From assembly GCA_009760885.1 (NCBI GenBank), contig CM019719.1:28515084-28579083 (forward strand): DNA of 64,000 nucleotides, in the 5' to 3' direction. The notes under the pieces were generated by a model that saw only the letters and a list, made by a program, of their open reading frames with translations, did not search any database and was not told the origin of the DNA. The translations under genes were made by a program, and so were the position numbers. Below, in pieces: positions 41,466 to 56,400 of the stretch (position 1 is the first letter of the stretch; every line of letters starts with the position of its first letter). This DNA comes from Achatina immaculata (lineage: Eukaryota > Mollusca > Gastropoda > Stylommatophora > Achatinidae).

Positions 41466-44400
41466 CTGAAACAGATGATGAAACTACAAATATCAACAAC
41501 CTAAAACATACACGGATTTCATTAAACTCAGCATAAAAAAAAATGGTTTTAATGCTTGTGCATACAATTTTCCTCTATAGCAGAAATGTCCTACTATTTG
41601 GCTGTAATGTCTGTACATAAAATCTCCAGTGTATTATTATGCGCTGTGCTAGGCAGTGGTGGCGATAATGCCTCTCCATCTTGTGCAATTCTTGGTGCTT
41701 CCGATCACTTCAAATGCTTTTCATTTTCCACGCCACTCGGTCAATCCACTGAAATATTTGTCTCTTGGCTTTCTCTCATAATTTTTTCCCTTGAATTTTT
41801 CAGTCATTACTAAGTTCCCCAACTTCTGTCCTCTCATGACAAGAAATTTTGATTGTATTTTTTTCCTTATAACTTGTTCTGAAACTCCTTTGGAGGTACA
41901 CTTCATTTGTTGTCTGTTCAGGACATCATTTGTTGCTGAGATGGGTGAATATGCTGTCCAATGTGGTAATCTAGTTTTCGCCAAAACCACATCTCTGTTG
42001 TTTCCAGTTGCTTTATCATTTTTTGTAAAATAAACTGTCCTAGTTTCACAATCATATAGCAATACCACTTCTGTGTAGCACTGTAATACTTTTTCACTCC
42101 TTTAGGAACACTTTATTTGTTAGTATCTTCCCAAGTCATAAAAAGCTGCTTTGCTCTACCTATTCCTGATTTTATTTGTCAGTGTCCTCTAACTAGAAAG
42201 AATTTTGCACAGTATAACAGCATTGTCTGATATAATAGCACTAAGAAAGTTTCAACTTGCAACCATCACCATAAGCCCATTCATACAGAAAGTAATAAAA
42301 CTTGGAGGTGAAGAAGGGTGGGATATATCTATGATAAAAAAACAACAAAAAACTGAAGAAATCCCTTTTGTTTAGGTATTACAAATATGACAGAGTATCA
42401 GAGTGCGAATTAAGCAAGCAAGAACTTACACTATTGACATCTGCAGTAGTGATAGGATCAACCAATTTATAAACCTCCTGTGGCGTGAGGATGTGATCAC
42501 TATTGAGGGTCTGCTCTCCCAGCCAGAACAAGAGGTTGTCAGGGTCCTCAAAGACCATGGCAATCTCAGCCTTTAGCTTGTTCCTGATAGGAAAATATTG
42601 CAACGAAGAGTAACAATTAACAAAAGTACAAAGATTTCATTCTTTTGTTTACTCTTAGTCTGGTGAGGACTAATGACATGTCAGCTGTTAGCACAAAGTA
42701 AGACACTGATGAAATTCTCACAACCTTCACTAACATATCATACATTCAAGTTTATGACCACCATTCTCACACAGATAAATATATTCAACAAGGATTATTT
42801 GTTGGCACTGAACTAGAAACATCTTGGCTGGATTGTATTTTTGGTATTATTGCAAAATGTTACTTGTTTACTAAAGAATTTGTTAAATTTGGCACTCACA
42901 ATCTTTTATTAAAAAGAAGCAGCATTGAAGATCTCAATTTAAACTCTGGGTCAGAATTTTTTTAAATGATTGTCATTAGGAATGAAAAAACTGGGATGTG
43001 CAGGCAGTGGTCAACTTATGAAACAAACAACCCCCCCCCCCCCCCAAAGACTTCAAATAGAAGCAAAATTTCAAAGAAGGATCATTTCACAAGTTGCAAA
43101 TTTCAAATCATACGATAATCAAACTTTTTTTTTTTTTTTGAGATTTGGAGCAAATTTGATGGATTTCTGTGCTAGCACCAAAACATAATGATCCTCTGTA
43201 AACTGTCACTATAACCTACTGTGGAGAAACAGTAAATCAAACAGTCCTTAACTCTTCCCAGGCGTATGTCACTATACTGACGCTTCTGGTTTTCCCGATG
43301 CGTGCGGGAATGGGCAGTATACTGACGATTTGTTTCATTTAAAACAACCGGTGTAACATTTAGATTGTACATATTTCATCCGCGATTCCGGTGACACTTT
43401 CAAAATGGCGAATGCGTGCCTAGTTACGAGCGATGCCGAGCGAGAACAAGGACGCGAAGTATGGAAATTTTTCAATTTTTTACGATGTAGATAGGGGTAT
43501 GGACATAGCCTATGGCCACCCCGCTGCTCTTGAATGTTTTCTAAGTAGATTTAGACATATTTAGACGACTGGAGAAGTAGTTAGGAGTAGTTAGGAGGTT
43601 ATTTCATACATTCAGTAAGCGAAAATGCCATACGGAGTCACAATACGAGATCGATAAGTAGATCTACACATCTTAGATGGTAAGTAGGGGTAAGAAGCGC
43701 GAATCTAGATCTAGCCGATGGTGAGCTGGGCACAATCAGTGTCTAAAAACATCACATTACTTCTTTTTTCCTAAAAAACTCTGCATTTATGAAATTTTCA
43801 TTCATTTAGCTACACTTTGATACATATTACGTATACGGAAGTACATGGAAACACTGTTTTTCATTCCATTTTACACCTAGACCCCTTACTGACAAGGACC
43901 CGCGTTTTTACTCCCGCACTCCAGAAAACGTCCGTGTTTCTTCCTCCAGCATGGGAAGAGTTAAGATATACGATGGTCATACCGAAAGTTGTGAGCAACA
44001 ATTTTTTAAAAATCATAATTTATAGATAGAGAAAATACAAATGTTTCACCTTAATCTGCATCCTCTTCTTCACTTTTCAACATAATCTCTATTTCTCTGC
44101 ACACATTTTTCCCATCACTCTGCAAGTTTGAAAATGCCTCCTGGAAGAATTCTGTTCCAGCTGACTGATGGCACAGACCCACTGCTTTCTGGACGTTCTC
44201 TCCTGTGGAACAAAGCTGGCACAAACTTTTCTATAGCCTAGGGTTTAAATCATTTCCTGTACTGCATTGTGTCCTATTCCAAGATTTACAGTGATTTCAG
44301 ATACTGTGGCACGTCTGTCTTCTTTAATGATGTCGTCAAGATTTTCCATGTTGCGTTCAGTGGAGGCAGTTTGAGGGCGACCGCTGCGAGGCATATCATA

Positions 44401-47400
44401 GATGCTTGCGTTTCCATCTTTGAAATGTTTCACCCACCTCCTAACATTGCTAGCACTCACACACACATCTGCATAAGCAAGTTGAAGTCTTTGGTGAATT
44501 TCAGCAGTGGGGATTTCCTCTTTAACGAGGAACTCAATAACAGCACGTTGATGAAACAAAACTTCAGCACCTACCATTTTGTTTCAGCTCCGCATGGTCA
44601 TGTGACCTCTACATGAAGTGTGAAGGATGCAAGTTAAGGTGATACATTTATATTTTCTCTATCTATAAATTCTGATTAAAAAAAATTTTTGCTCATGACT
44701 TTTGGTATGACCCTAGTAAAAGCTATCACTGGTCACTTACTTTGCCCTGTGGACATCCTGATCAGACACACCACCTGTCAGGACTGACTTAAAATGACTG
44801 GCTGCAGTCCTTGTTACCTAAGACAAGATCAATATTACATGTTAAATATTAGATACTTCTCAAACTTAGCTTAACATGGTGTGAATAATAAGGTGGAATG
44901 CTACATCTTGGCCAAAACCTCACTGGTTTAATGCAAACAGTTACTGCACAAGTTTAAAGAAATCAAAATTCAACTTCACACATCAATAGATTTCATCTTC
45001 TTTGGCGTTCGCCCCTCAAAAAGGCACTAGTTGCATTGTGCCACCACTATGCACCTTTCAAGGTTCAACACTGTGCCTCTAACATTTTCAGAATCCAGTT
45101 TGCTTTCTAATTTCACTTCCTATTCACTTACTCAAACTCAAACTTCAGGTTACTAGTGGAAGACAGAACAGGCTTGGTCAGCTATGGGTAGCTACTGCAT
45201 TCAGCCTGAAAATTCCATCTTCAACATCAACAAATGTAAAAAATGATAATAATCTGCTGAACCAAACATCACTTTTATAGCGATGTAACTGTGTAAGAGC
45301 ACAGAATAAACAAACAAGGAAATTAATGTACAATAACTGAATATAGCTTCTTATATCAGGTGACACATTACTACCATTCAGTACCTTCTCAATCTGTGAG
45401 TTTGGAGCAACAAGGGTAAATCCAAACAGGCCAGCATCAGAATAGTTGGCATTCACACTTGTGATCTGAAGAGAACAAAGAAACATATATCATCACATAA
45501 ATTCTTACACTAGATTTCATAAATGCATACAAACTTAAGAAAAACACCCCATTTTCATAAAACATCTGCTACTGCTTCAAATAATCAGTTCACAAGAAAT
45601 TAAAAAAAAAACTAAAATACACTATCAAAGACAATTAACAAGAAGATCTAGCCCAGTGTTGACAAAAATTCATTCTCAAACTTGTCCCTACCAGAAATGA
45701 CAGTCAACATGCAGCCATAAAACTAAATATTTCAAAATACAATTTTTCTTCTATCACAAATACACCCACATCATCATTACAATACACAAAATCTACAGGA
45801 TATTTACAGAGAACAGAATCTACCTCATGACATATATGGCTCATTCTGTTAAGAAACATTTTTGTGGATTATCCTTGGGATTTGCACCAAATTCATAGCT
45901 GAATCAATATCTTTTTTGTTGTGTATTCTTCCTTAGTTTCAAAACTGGGGTCCATTGAGCAAATCTAGATTATGAAAGATAGTAGAGATGTACGATGGTT
46001 TTTAATACTAACTAGTGAAGGAGTGCATGGGGTCTGCAGCAAATGATCATTGGTTCCACTGGTCCACATTCTGAACCACTGATATGAAGCATTCTTTCAA
46101 TCCCTCTATCACTCTTGGCTGCATCTCCAATCTTACATCATTCAAGTGCCATTAAACATCACCAGTATATCTCTGATTATTCATCTATAATTTCTTATAC
46201 ATGCGCTGACATGATTTCCTTTTTCTGAATTCTTCACTCTATAACACATGCTTCCCAAGAAATCATACTATTCATTCACAGAAGCTTCCAGTTTTCCTGG
46301 AATGGCTTGGCTAGGCCCTTTGTCTCAAGGCCTACATGTGTTTTTGAATGAGTGACGTCAGAGTTCACAATCTGCGACACTGGCAACTTTCATCATGTAC
46401 AAATTCTGACCGTTGAGAAAGTCTTGGATATTAGTATCTCTCTGCTCTTACACAGTCATGAATGATCACACAATGAACTTACAGCAAAAGGTAAATCTGT
46501 GGCATTTATAAGAGCCTTGCTAAGCTGTGAGGCCACAGTTCCTGTGCTGTACTTGATGTAGGGACCCACTCCAAGAACATGTCTCAGAACTTCAGAAGGA
46601 AGCAGATCCTTGCTGCTTTGACTAAAAAAAACAAAAAACAAAGAGAAAATAGATATCATTTGTAAGTGTTCTTAATTTATTGTAACAAAACACTTTCACT
46701 ATAAAGTTCAATGATATTTTCATAATGATATCGGTCATTATTATTATACATTACACTTCATTCCTACTTAAACTTGAAAAACAAAAAAATTATTCAGAAC
46801 AATATCCGCAAACTGCACTGTTCATGGACAGTTATTATTTTACTCTTGGAATGATCATTATCTGTAGTATTTTCAAAATTTCCATGAAAATGATTAACCA
46901 TTAAACACTACTACTCACCCTGCAAAAATTTCTAATTTCGAAAGAAACACAGACAAGCAGACCCTATCTTTAATGCAGTAACAAATGGAACAATTCACTC
47001 ATTAAAAGGACAAGTAATGAAATTTCTCCCTCTTGTAAACATTAGTTACATGAAACTGTTACATCAGAAGAAGTTTGCCATGGAACCCAAATGTCATAGA
47101 CTGACAAAATATGTAGAAATAAAATGATTGTAGAATCAATGGACGTTCTGGCTTTTTTTCAAACAATTCACTTCCAACGAGAGTTGTTGGAACACACAAC
47201 TGACGATTACCTAAGAACAAGCTTCTGAAGCACAACATAAAAGTTACTTCCAGAAATCCATATCTTCTTGCATGTGTGTGTGTGTGTGTGTGTGAAGCTG
47301 AGTAGGAGTTATAACTAAGACACATTTAGCAACAAGCACTCTAGAAGTAAACCATATAACCATCCAGTGACATCTGAACGTTTCCAAGTTTTTCATCTTG

Positions 47401-50400
47401 GCACTGGCTACAAAACAGCATCAGGCTCACCAGCCAAGACTGGAACATCTTAAAATTCTAACCAATGACTTATATCTTATATCCTTCCCGTGCCGTTAAA
47501 CGTCATAGGGCTTGCAAGGTAGTTCGCAAAATTTTCCTGCTTTCAGAGAGCTTTTCACCGCATCAAGGGATTTTATGGCCATTAATTTGACCTCTCTTAA
47601 CAATGTCCTCTTTAAAGTTTCACGTTGCTGACCTCTTTTTCTTCGGCCTGTTGTGTTCTACTTGACAGCTGGTTTTGGGATTCTCTGATCGTTTCTTCTC
47701 ATCATGTGACCAACATATGTCCATCTCCTTTTCCTGATCACCTATGAGGCTGGTTGTTGTTCAGTCATCTGTCTTATCTCTGCATTGTTCTTGAATTCGT
47801 TCCACTTGATGCAGAGTATTTTCCTTAGGCATTTGTTTTCAAAAGAGTCTAATTTCTTGTCATTTCTTTAGTTGTTTTCCAGCTTTCACATGCATAATGT
47901 GGACATTACATTTGAATTGAATAATCTTAATTTGGTTTTTGTGCTTATAACTTTTGAATGCCATATGTTCTCAAGATTCTTGAAGATCAATGCTGCTTTT
48001 GCAATTCTAACTTCCTTTCTGGTGTCACCATCCTGGTCTATGTAGCTGCCAAAGTATGCATATTGATTGACTTCTGCAACATCTGTCCCTTCTACATGTA
48101 TTTTTGCATTTTGATTAATGGAAAGTTTTATCCTGTATCGGGAATTAGGCATAAGGCTAACAACATTATCCTGGGACCTATCCAGAGGCAACTCTAGATG
48201 GGAAAAAAAAAGAACTCATGGAAACTTGCAAAGAAACCAACTAAGTATCAGGGATGCCAACCAACGACTACTCAATCATTTACACAGTATCAACATTTTT
48301 TTGTTCATTCATTTTTCATTGCCAAGAGTTGTCGTTTTTGTCTTTTTCAAAAAACAAAATATTCCTCAAGTGTGCAAACAAAACACAAAATATAAAAAAA
48401 ACAAAACAAACATTATCAACAACTGAAAGTGAACTATCTATTTTTCAAAAATTCAAATGGTAAAGAATGTTCAAATTTGACCCCAGCATGTGAAACAAAG
48501 ATTAACACTCATTTTATTCTCTTTTCAACTAAGATTCAACACAACACAAAATACCTCAGGTACATTCTTCCTTCAGTTTCTTTATAAAACCATATGTAAT
48601 GTCTCATCATGTGTTGTGTCATTACACAAATTCAAACCCCATTATAAAATCCATCATAGACTACAATCTAATATCATATCAGTCAACAGTCACAAATCAG
48701 TTACACTCTAGTCTAGTATATCTTATGTTTTACTTTAAATGTCACAATCTACAAACAAATAACTTCTTCATACTGCATATTAATATCACACATGTTGTTC
48801 ACACTCAAATGTCAATTTACGATTTCAGCAATCCTTTAAGACTGAAAAACAGATTTTTTTTTTTTGGCAAAAAAATTTTTTAAAACTAAAAAAAAACCAG
48901 GAGGTCAAAGTTGAGCCACTCTCAGAGTTCAAAGTTTAGAATGAACAAAACAGTATACCGCAGATCAGATGTTTCTTCCTGCCCTTTAGTTTCTTTATGG
49001 AGATTTCTATAAAAAACATAAACCACCGAGATGTTTGTGCTGGTAAGCAAACCATGGCATAAAAGTGCTATTTTAAAAATTAGACATTCTCTGTCTTAGT
49101 TTTCTTAACTTCATCTCTGATAAAAGAATTGTCCCAGATGACCATCAGCTATTTCATTCTACATAAATGTAATTTTTAAAAAAATGTTGCTGATATTGAT
49201 TGGTAGACAACATTTTTTAAAAAATCTATTGGATTCAGCTTGGCTGCATGCAGTGTGAAAAAAAAAAAGGACACCAAGCATTGGTAATAAGTTTGAGGAC
49301 CTTTGCATCTTCAATGGAGAGAGGGCACAAGATGATGGTGATGATGATATGAAACTTCATGGCAAAGTGCAGATACAAAACACCATAGTACGTCCTTGAA
49401 ATTTTAACTGCACAACTTCCACTATAGAATATGGCAACAGACTAGACATCAACTACTTTATATTCAAATGAGAAGTAACAGGTTTGGACATGTTTATATC
49501 ACTGCCTGACATAGCTTAAACAGATTCCTCAAGGATAAAGTTGGATAAAAATAGTATTAAGGTCTTATACTTCAGGTCAACAGAATTCAAGCAAAAACAA
49601 CTTAGCAAACATAGCATATCTGAAAGCAAGAGCTTATTACATGCAGATGTGGCAAACTGCTGCCAGATAATTGATCCATGAATTATTCTACATGCAGCAG
49701 AATGTCTCTCTATCTCTCTTTCTCACACACACACACACAAACCAAAAAAAAAAAAAAAAGCTTATGGAAATGTAGAGTAATTTCAGCCCATGTTTGGTAT
49801 AACAAGAATCAGTCTATTTCACCAGTGTATCCTTAGCTTCTTATATTGGTACCAACATCCATACATTTCTGCTCCACACATTGCAAATGAAATGGTGGCT
49901 GAATGTTTTCTGGTATATTAAGTTGTACCCTTTCAGTGTAAATGTGAACTTTATTCTCTCATAGTATGTTAACTGGGTTCTGTGAGTCATGTGACAGAGT
50001 GAGTGCTATGACTCCACTGTGAGCCGAACTTCGCATAAGTTAAGTCTACCTGACCAATGGTGAACTATGATGGTCTCTGTGCATCCTGGTTTGGTATGGC
50101 ACCTTAGCTACAAAGTTCGTGTCAAGAGCTCTGCTGACTAGTCTTTTTTTGCAGTTCTCAAAATGGCATCTTTACTAGTGGCTCATCATGACAGATCATT
50201 GCGAAGGACTGCTGATAAACATTCTGTTGTGATATACATTGGCATAGGCAGTGAAGCGATTATGGGAGTATCTCATTCGTGATGATACCGAGAACAACCA
50301 GAAAAGTGAAGTAAGTAAAGGTAACACTATCATACCTTAGTGGAAGCACCTAAGAGATACAGTGTTAGTCTTCATATTTTCTGTGACATGTAGGCACATT

Positions 50401-53400
50401 AGAATGTGACGTGACATTACGCCTTTCCCTCCCCAGCTGAAGAAGAAACCATGTATCCATTTCTAAAGCTGAGTTACTTCTCTCGTGTCTTAATCTAAAC
50501 ACAGAAAACCAGTTCAGTTTTTGCTGAAGACAAATACACTTAGAATCTGAAATTAATTTTGTTAAATTGCTCATGCTATCATGGCATATAATGCAGTTAC
50601 ATACCTTGGCCCACCAAATGCAAGGGCAACATAGGAGAGGGGACCACCATCATTTGCACGAATCTCTCCTACATTTTGAGAAAAAAAAAAAACAATCCAT
50701 CACTGCACAAAATAAATATGAAAAGGTTCAGAACTCAAGCAAAAAAAAAAAAAAAAGGCAAGCTGTGAAAGACTGTATCTTCTTTTTAGGGAATAAAACA
50801 CCAAAATCAGTAACTGAGTGTGAGAAACAATAATATATAATGATCTCAGAGTTAATCATGTACCATAAGATCAGGGACAATAACAAAAAGCTGAAACATT
50901 TCAGGTAGCAAACCTCCTTGAAATGAAGCTTTTGTTTCTGGAACCCCCACGGAACTGTATGGCTCAAACTGACTTGCCAGCTCTTCTAACTGATCCTGGT
51001 GAATACCAACTCCACAGAGGGCAATACGGTCAGCACTAAAATAGGTCTTAACATAGTGCAGCAGCTGTGGATGGACAGTTAAAATAAGAGTAATTTCTAC
51101 CTAAAAAAAAAGCTTTTTTTTTTTCTATTCCTCTTTAAATCTGTCTCAAGGCATAGGAACATGTTCCATGTGAGACTATCACGCCAAAGAAGCAACATTA
51201 CTCAACATGATAAAATGGACACAAGAGGCACCAGCAATATTTATGGTAGGCTGCCCTACACAATGACTTGCTGTATATCACATGCAACAACCCGAAGGCT
51301 GCATTCTGAATTAACAATGTTTTCCCTTTACTGTTAGAAAGAAACTGTGTACATAAGGTGATGCGTTGCTAACTTTTTGGCTGGACAATAACAGTCATGA
51401 CTGCGCAAAGAGGAGAGGAAATTTCTGTCTTTTAAACTGCTTGATGCTATCTTATTTTGTAGAAGAAGCATCATCGTCTGAATTTTAAGCAGAAAAAAAA
51501 AAACAATTTAAATCACTGCCGTGTATAGCTGTAAAGGATGCTGTGAGGATACAGAATTTTTTCTGTATCAGAAGTGCTTATGCCAGGGAATAATTTATGA
51601 AAGTGTTGGAGATTAACCAAGAAAATGCACATGAAATATTGCTCAGAAGATCTTCTATCAGAGATGACCATGTTGTGTCCAAAGAAGTTCAGTTCATTTA
51701 AGAATGTTATATGATGGAGCTGAGGTTGGACTGTTCAATCATTAAATACTGACTGACCATCAGTGGTATGAAAAAGGACAACTTGTGGTTGTTGGCACAG
51801 CATGAAGAGATGCATGTCTGATTAATTTCTCAAACTGTCATAATGTCTAATGGATTTTGAAACTCATACTATATTAAATAATGACCCTTTGCTACTTAAA
51901 TACATGTATTCACTGGAAATTGCTTATGAGTACTTGCTCATAAGTGGTTTCCAGTGAATTCATATATACAAGTCAAAGTCCTTTTCACTCTCACAAGCAA
52001 AAGACACACACAGCAAAATGTGCACTAACCTAGATCTGTCTGTGACAGGTACTGAAAGAACACTAAGGTAGACTTGTGTACACATCTCTCTCACTCACCC
52101 ACTCACACAAAAACATATACACACATAAAACAAACTTCTGTCATTCATTCCGACATTGGCATCAATCTCTCTTACAAATCTGCCAGTTTGTCCTAGGTTT
52201 CCAGCATCACTATAGAGCTTCTCTTGCAGCTGGCTGGGGTCTGGCCAGGTATTTTTGCCTGAGTGGGTAGTGTATCTGGTAACTCCAGAGGATATAATGT
52301 GGTGTGTCACTCTTTCCCACAGACATCTAGATCTGTTGGGCCAACTTTCAGCTTCTGAATAGATTGTGCCTCAGCCTACAGTGTCCTGTTCTCAGTCAGA
52401 AGATTACCAATTTGGTTGCTTCTTGAGAGTTTATAGTGTTTCTTGTCTGTTTCACTTTAGGGTGCTGTTTTGTCCATTTGTCTTTATATATAGGTTTTAA
52501 TCTTGACTTTTTTTGTTTGTTTTTTGTTTGTATGTTGTGCTTCAGAAAATCACCAAAACCATCAAGTCTTTCCAGACTAAATGTTTATGAGGAATTATAA
52601 GAATATTTTGGCCAAACGCTATAAGAATATTTTGTTGGCAGAAATGCAGATGAAGCCACTGACAGCAATTATTGAGGAAAGATGCTGGCGATGGTTGGGA
52701 CATGTGCTCTGAATGACTGACAACTCACTACCAAAAACAGCACTAAAATGGACACCACGGGGGAACAGAAGTAAGGGTAGACCAAAAGAGACACGGAGAA
52801 GAACAACAGAGAGGATGTTGAGCAACAGAGGGCTCACCTGGGCAAGAGCAGAAAAAAAGGCAAAGGACAGGCATTTGTGGAAAACCCTTGTGGAAGCCCC
52901 ATGTGCCCTAGGCACTTAAGGTTCAGAGAGAGAGATGTGCTTCTACTGATCTGTTGCATTTTTTTCTCCCTCTTTTGCCAGTCTGCCTCTTCATTTCTTT
53001 GGAAGTTACTGCAGGTCACTGTATAACTGCTTGCTAGTGATAGGGCTTGTGACAGGCTGTCTAAGCCTTTAATCTGTTGCCATTTCAGTGCTTGTGAATC
53101 TGTCATAATGTCTAATGGATTTTGAAACTCATACTATATTAAATAATGACCCTTTGCTACTTAAATACATGTATTCACTGGAAATTGCTTATGAGTACTT
53201 GCTCATAAGTGGTTTCCAGTGAATTCATATATACAAGTCAAAGTCCTTTTCACTCTCACAAGCAAAAGACACACACAGCAAAATGTGCACTAACCTAGAT
53301 CTGTCTGTGACAGGTACTGAAAGAACACTAAGGTAGACTTGTGTACACATCTCTCTCACTCACCCACTCACACAAAAACATATACACACATAAAACAAAC

Positions 53401-56400
53401 TTCTGTCATTCATTCCGACATTGGCATCAATCTCTCTTACAAATCTGCCAGTTTGTCCTAGGTTTCCAGCATCACTATAGAGCTTCTCTTGCAGCTGGCT
53501 GGGGTCTGGCCAGGTATTTTTGCCTGAGTGGGTAGTGTATCTGGTAACTCCAGAGGATATAATGTGGTGTGTCACTCTTTCCCACAGACATCTAGATCTG
53601 TTGGGCCAACTTTCAGCTTCTGAATAGATTGTGCCTCAGCCTACAGTGTCCTGTTCTCAGTCAGAAGATTACCAATTTGGTTGCTTCTTGAGAGTTTATA
53701 GTGTTTCTTGTCTGTTTCACTTTAGGGTGCTGTTTTGTCCATTTGTCTTTATATATAGGTTTTAATCTTGACTTTTTTTGTTTGTTTTTTGTTTGTATGT
53801 TGTGCTTCAGAAAATCACCAAAACCATCAAGTCTTTCCAGACTAAATGTTTATGAGGAATTATAAGAATATTTTGGCCAAACGCTATAAGAATATTTTGT
53901 TGGCAGAAATGCAGATGAAGCCACTGACAGCAATTATTGAGGAAAGATGCTGGCGATGGTTGGGACATGTGCTCTGAATGACTGACAACTCACTACCAAA
54001 AACAGCACTAAAATGGACACCACGGGGGAACAGAAGTAAGGGTAGACCAAAAGAGACACGGAGAAGAACAACAGAGAGGATGTTGAGCAACAGAGGGCTC
54101 ACCTGGGCAAGAGCAGAAAAAAAGGCAAAGGACAGGCATTTGTGGAAAACCCTTGTGGAAGCCCCATGTGCCCTAGGCACTTAAGGTTCAGAGAGAGAGA
54201 TGTGCTTCTACTGATCTGTTGCATTTTTTTCTCCCTCTTTTGCCAGTCTGCCTCTTCATTTCTTTGGAAGTTACTGCAGGTCACTGTATAACTGCTTGCT
54301 AGTGATAGGGCTTGTGACAGGCTGTCTAAGCCTTTAATCTGTTGCCATTTCAGTGCTTGTGAATCTGTGAACAATATTTGCATCTCAGCAGATTTTTGTG
54401 TTCCATTATTTTCACTGCTGCAGTCTTTATTGTTTGCGTGTCTGCTATGTAGTGACTGAATTAGGCACTTACTAGTATAGCAATTCATATTATGAAACAA
54501 ATAAACATGCACACACACACACATATATATTTATTAATTTATTTTTCTTGCGCCCATAATGAATAGTTCACATGATTGATGTCCACACTGAAATATCTTC
54601 TATGACCAAGTAACTGCAATACTGTAAACAACAATAACAATAACAACAACACAGAACCTGTTACACACCTGATCTGGGTTGTACTTCCCAATCATGAACT
54701 CAGGAGCAAACAGTGACCGTCCCAGAGTGTCCCTGAAACTTGCCGCATGCAGCAACTCTATCACACCTGACAAAAATTTAATAAATCATATGAATGTGTA
54801 ATTCACTGGATTTTAAAAAAAAATGCATTCAATAATATCACTTAAAAGTTATTTATTATGTAGGTGGGTGATGGGATGGCTTTGTTAGAAGAATTGTGTA
54901 TCTATGGTGTTATAGCAAACAAGAACCTCTAACTTAATCTTCTGCTATATACCCAGAATGAGATTCTTGCATGAGTGGGTAGTGTATCTGGTAACTCCAG
55001 AGGATATAATGTGGTGTGTCACTCTTTCCCACAGACATCTAGATCTGTTGGGCCAACTTTCAGCTTCTGAATAGATTGTGCCTCAGCCTACAGTGTCCTG
55101 TTCTCAGTCAGAAGATTACCAATTTGGTTGCTTCTTGAGAGTTTATAGTGTTTCTTGTCTGTTTCACTTTAGGGTGCTGTTTTGTCCATTTGTCTTTATA
55201 TATAGGTTTTAATCTTGACTTTTTTTGTTTGTTTTTTGTTTGTATGTTGTGCTTCAGAAAATCACCAAAACCATCAAGTCTTTCCAGACTAAATGTTTAT
55301 GAGGAATTATAAGAATATTTTGGCCAAACGCTATAAGAAATATTTTGTTGGCAGAAATGCAGATGAAGCCACTGACAGCAATTATTGAGGAAAGATGCTG
55401 GCGATGGTTGGGACATGTGCTCTGAATGACTGACAACTCACTACCAAAAACAGCACTAAAATGGACACCACGGGGGAACAGAAGTAAGGGTAGACCAAAA
55501 GAGACACGGAGAAGAACAACAGAGAGGATGTTGAGCAACAGAGGGCTCACCTGGGCAAGAGCAGAAAAAAAGGCAAAGGACAGGCATTTGTGGAAAACCC
55601 TTGTGGAAGCCCCATGTGCCCTAGGCACTTAAGGTTCAGAGAGAGAGATGTGCTTCTACTGATCTGTTGCATTTTTTTCTCCCTCTTTTGCCAGTCTGCC
55701 TCTTCATTTCTTTGGAAGTTACTGCAGGTCACTGTATAACTGCTTGCTAGTGATAGGGCTTGTGACAGGCTGTCTAAGCCTTTAATCTGTTGCCATTTCA
55801 GTGCTTGTGAATCTGTGAACAATATTTGCATCTCAGCAGATTTTTGTGTTCCATTATTTTCACTGCTGCAGTCTTTATTGTTTGCGTGTCTGCTATGTAG
55901 TGACTGAATTAGGCACTTACTAGTATAGCAATTCATATTATGAAACAAATAAACATGCACACACACACACATATATATTTATTAATTTATTTTTCTTGCG
56001 CCCATAATGAATAGTTCACATGATTGATGTCCACACTGAAATATCTTCTATGACCAAGTAACTGCAATACTGTAAACAACAATAACAATAACAACAACAC
56101 AGAACCTGTTACACACCTGATCTGGGTTGTACTTCCCAATCATGAACTCAGGAGCAAACAGTGACCGTCCCAGAGTGTCCCTGAAACTTGCCGCATGCAG
56201 CAACTCTATCACACCTGACAAAAATTTAATAAATCATATGAATGTGTAATTCACTGGATTTTAAAAAAAAATGCATTCAATAATATCACTTAAAAGTTAT
56301 TTATTATGTAGGTGGGTGATGGGATGGCTTTGTTAGAAGAATTGTGTATCTATGGTGTTATAGCAAACAAGAACCTCTAACTTAATCTTCTGCTATATAC

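Noticed and set aside
54099..54524. Minus-strand 141-codon ORF (again at 55547-55972) and the 98-124-codon ORFs beside it
   Set aside because: They lie antisense to a LINE-C remnant and a simple repeat, are copied only because of the tandem duplication, and show no family motif.
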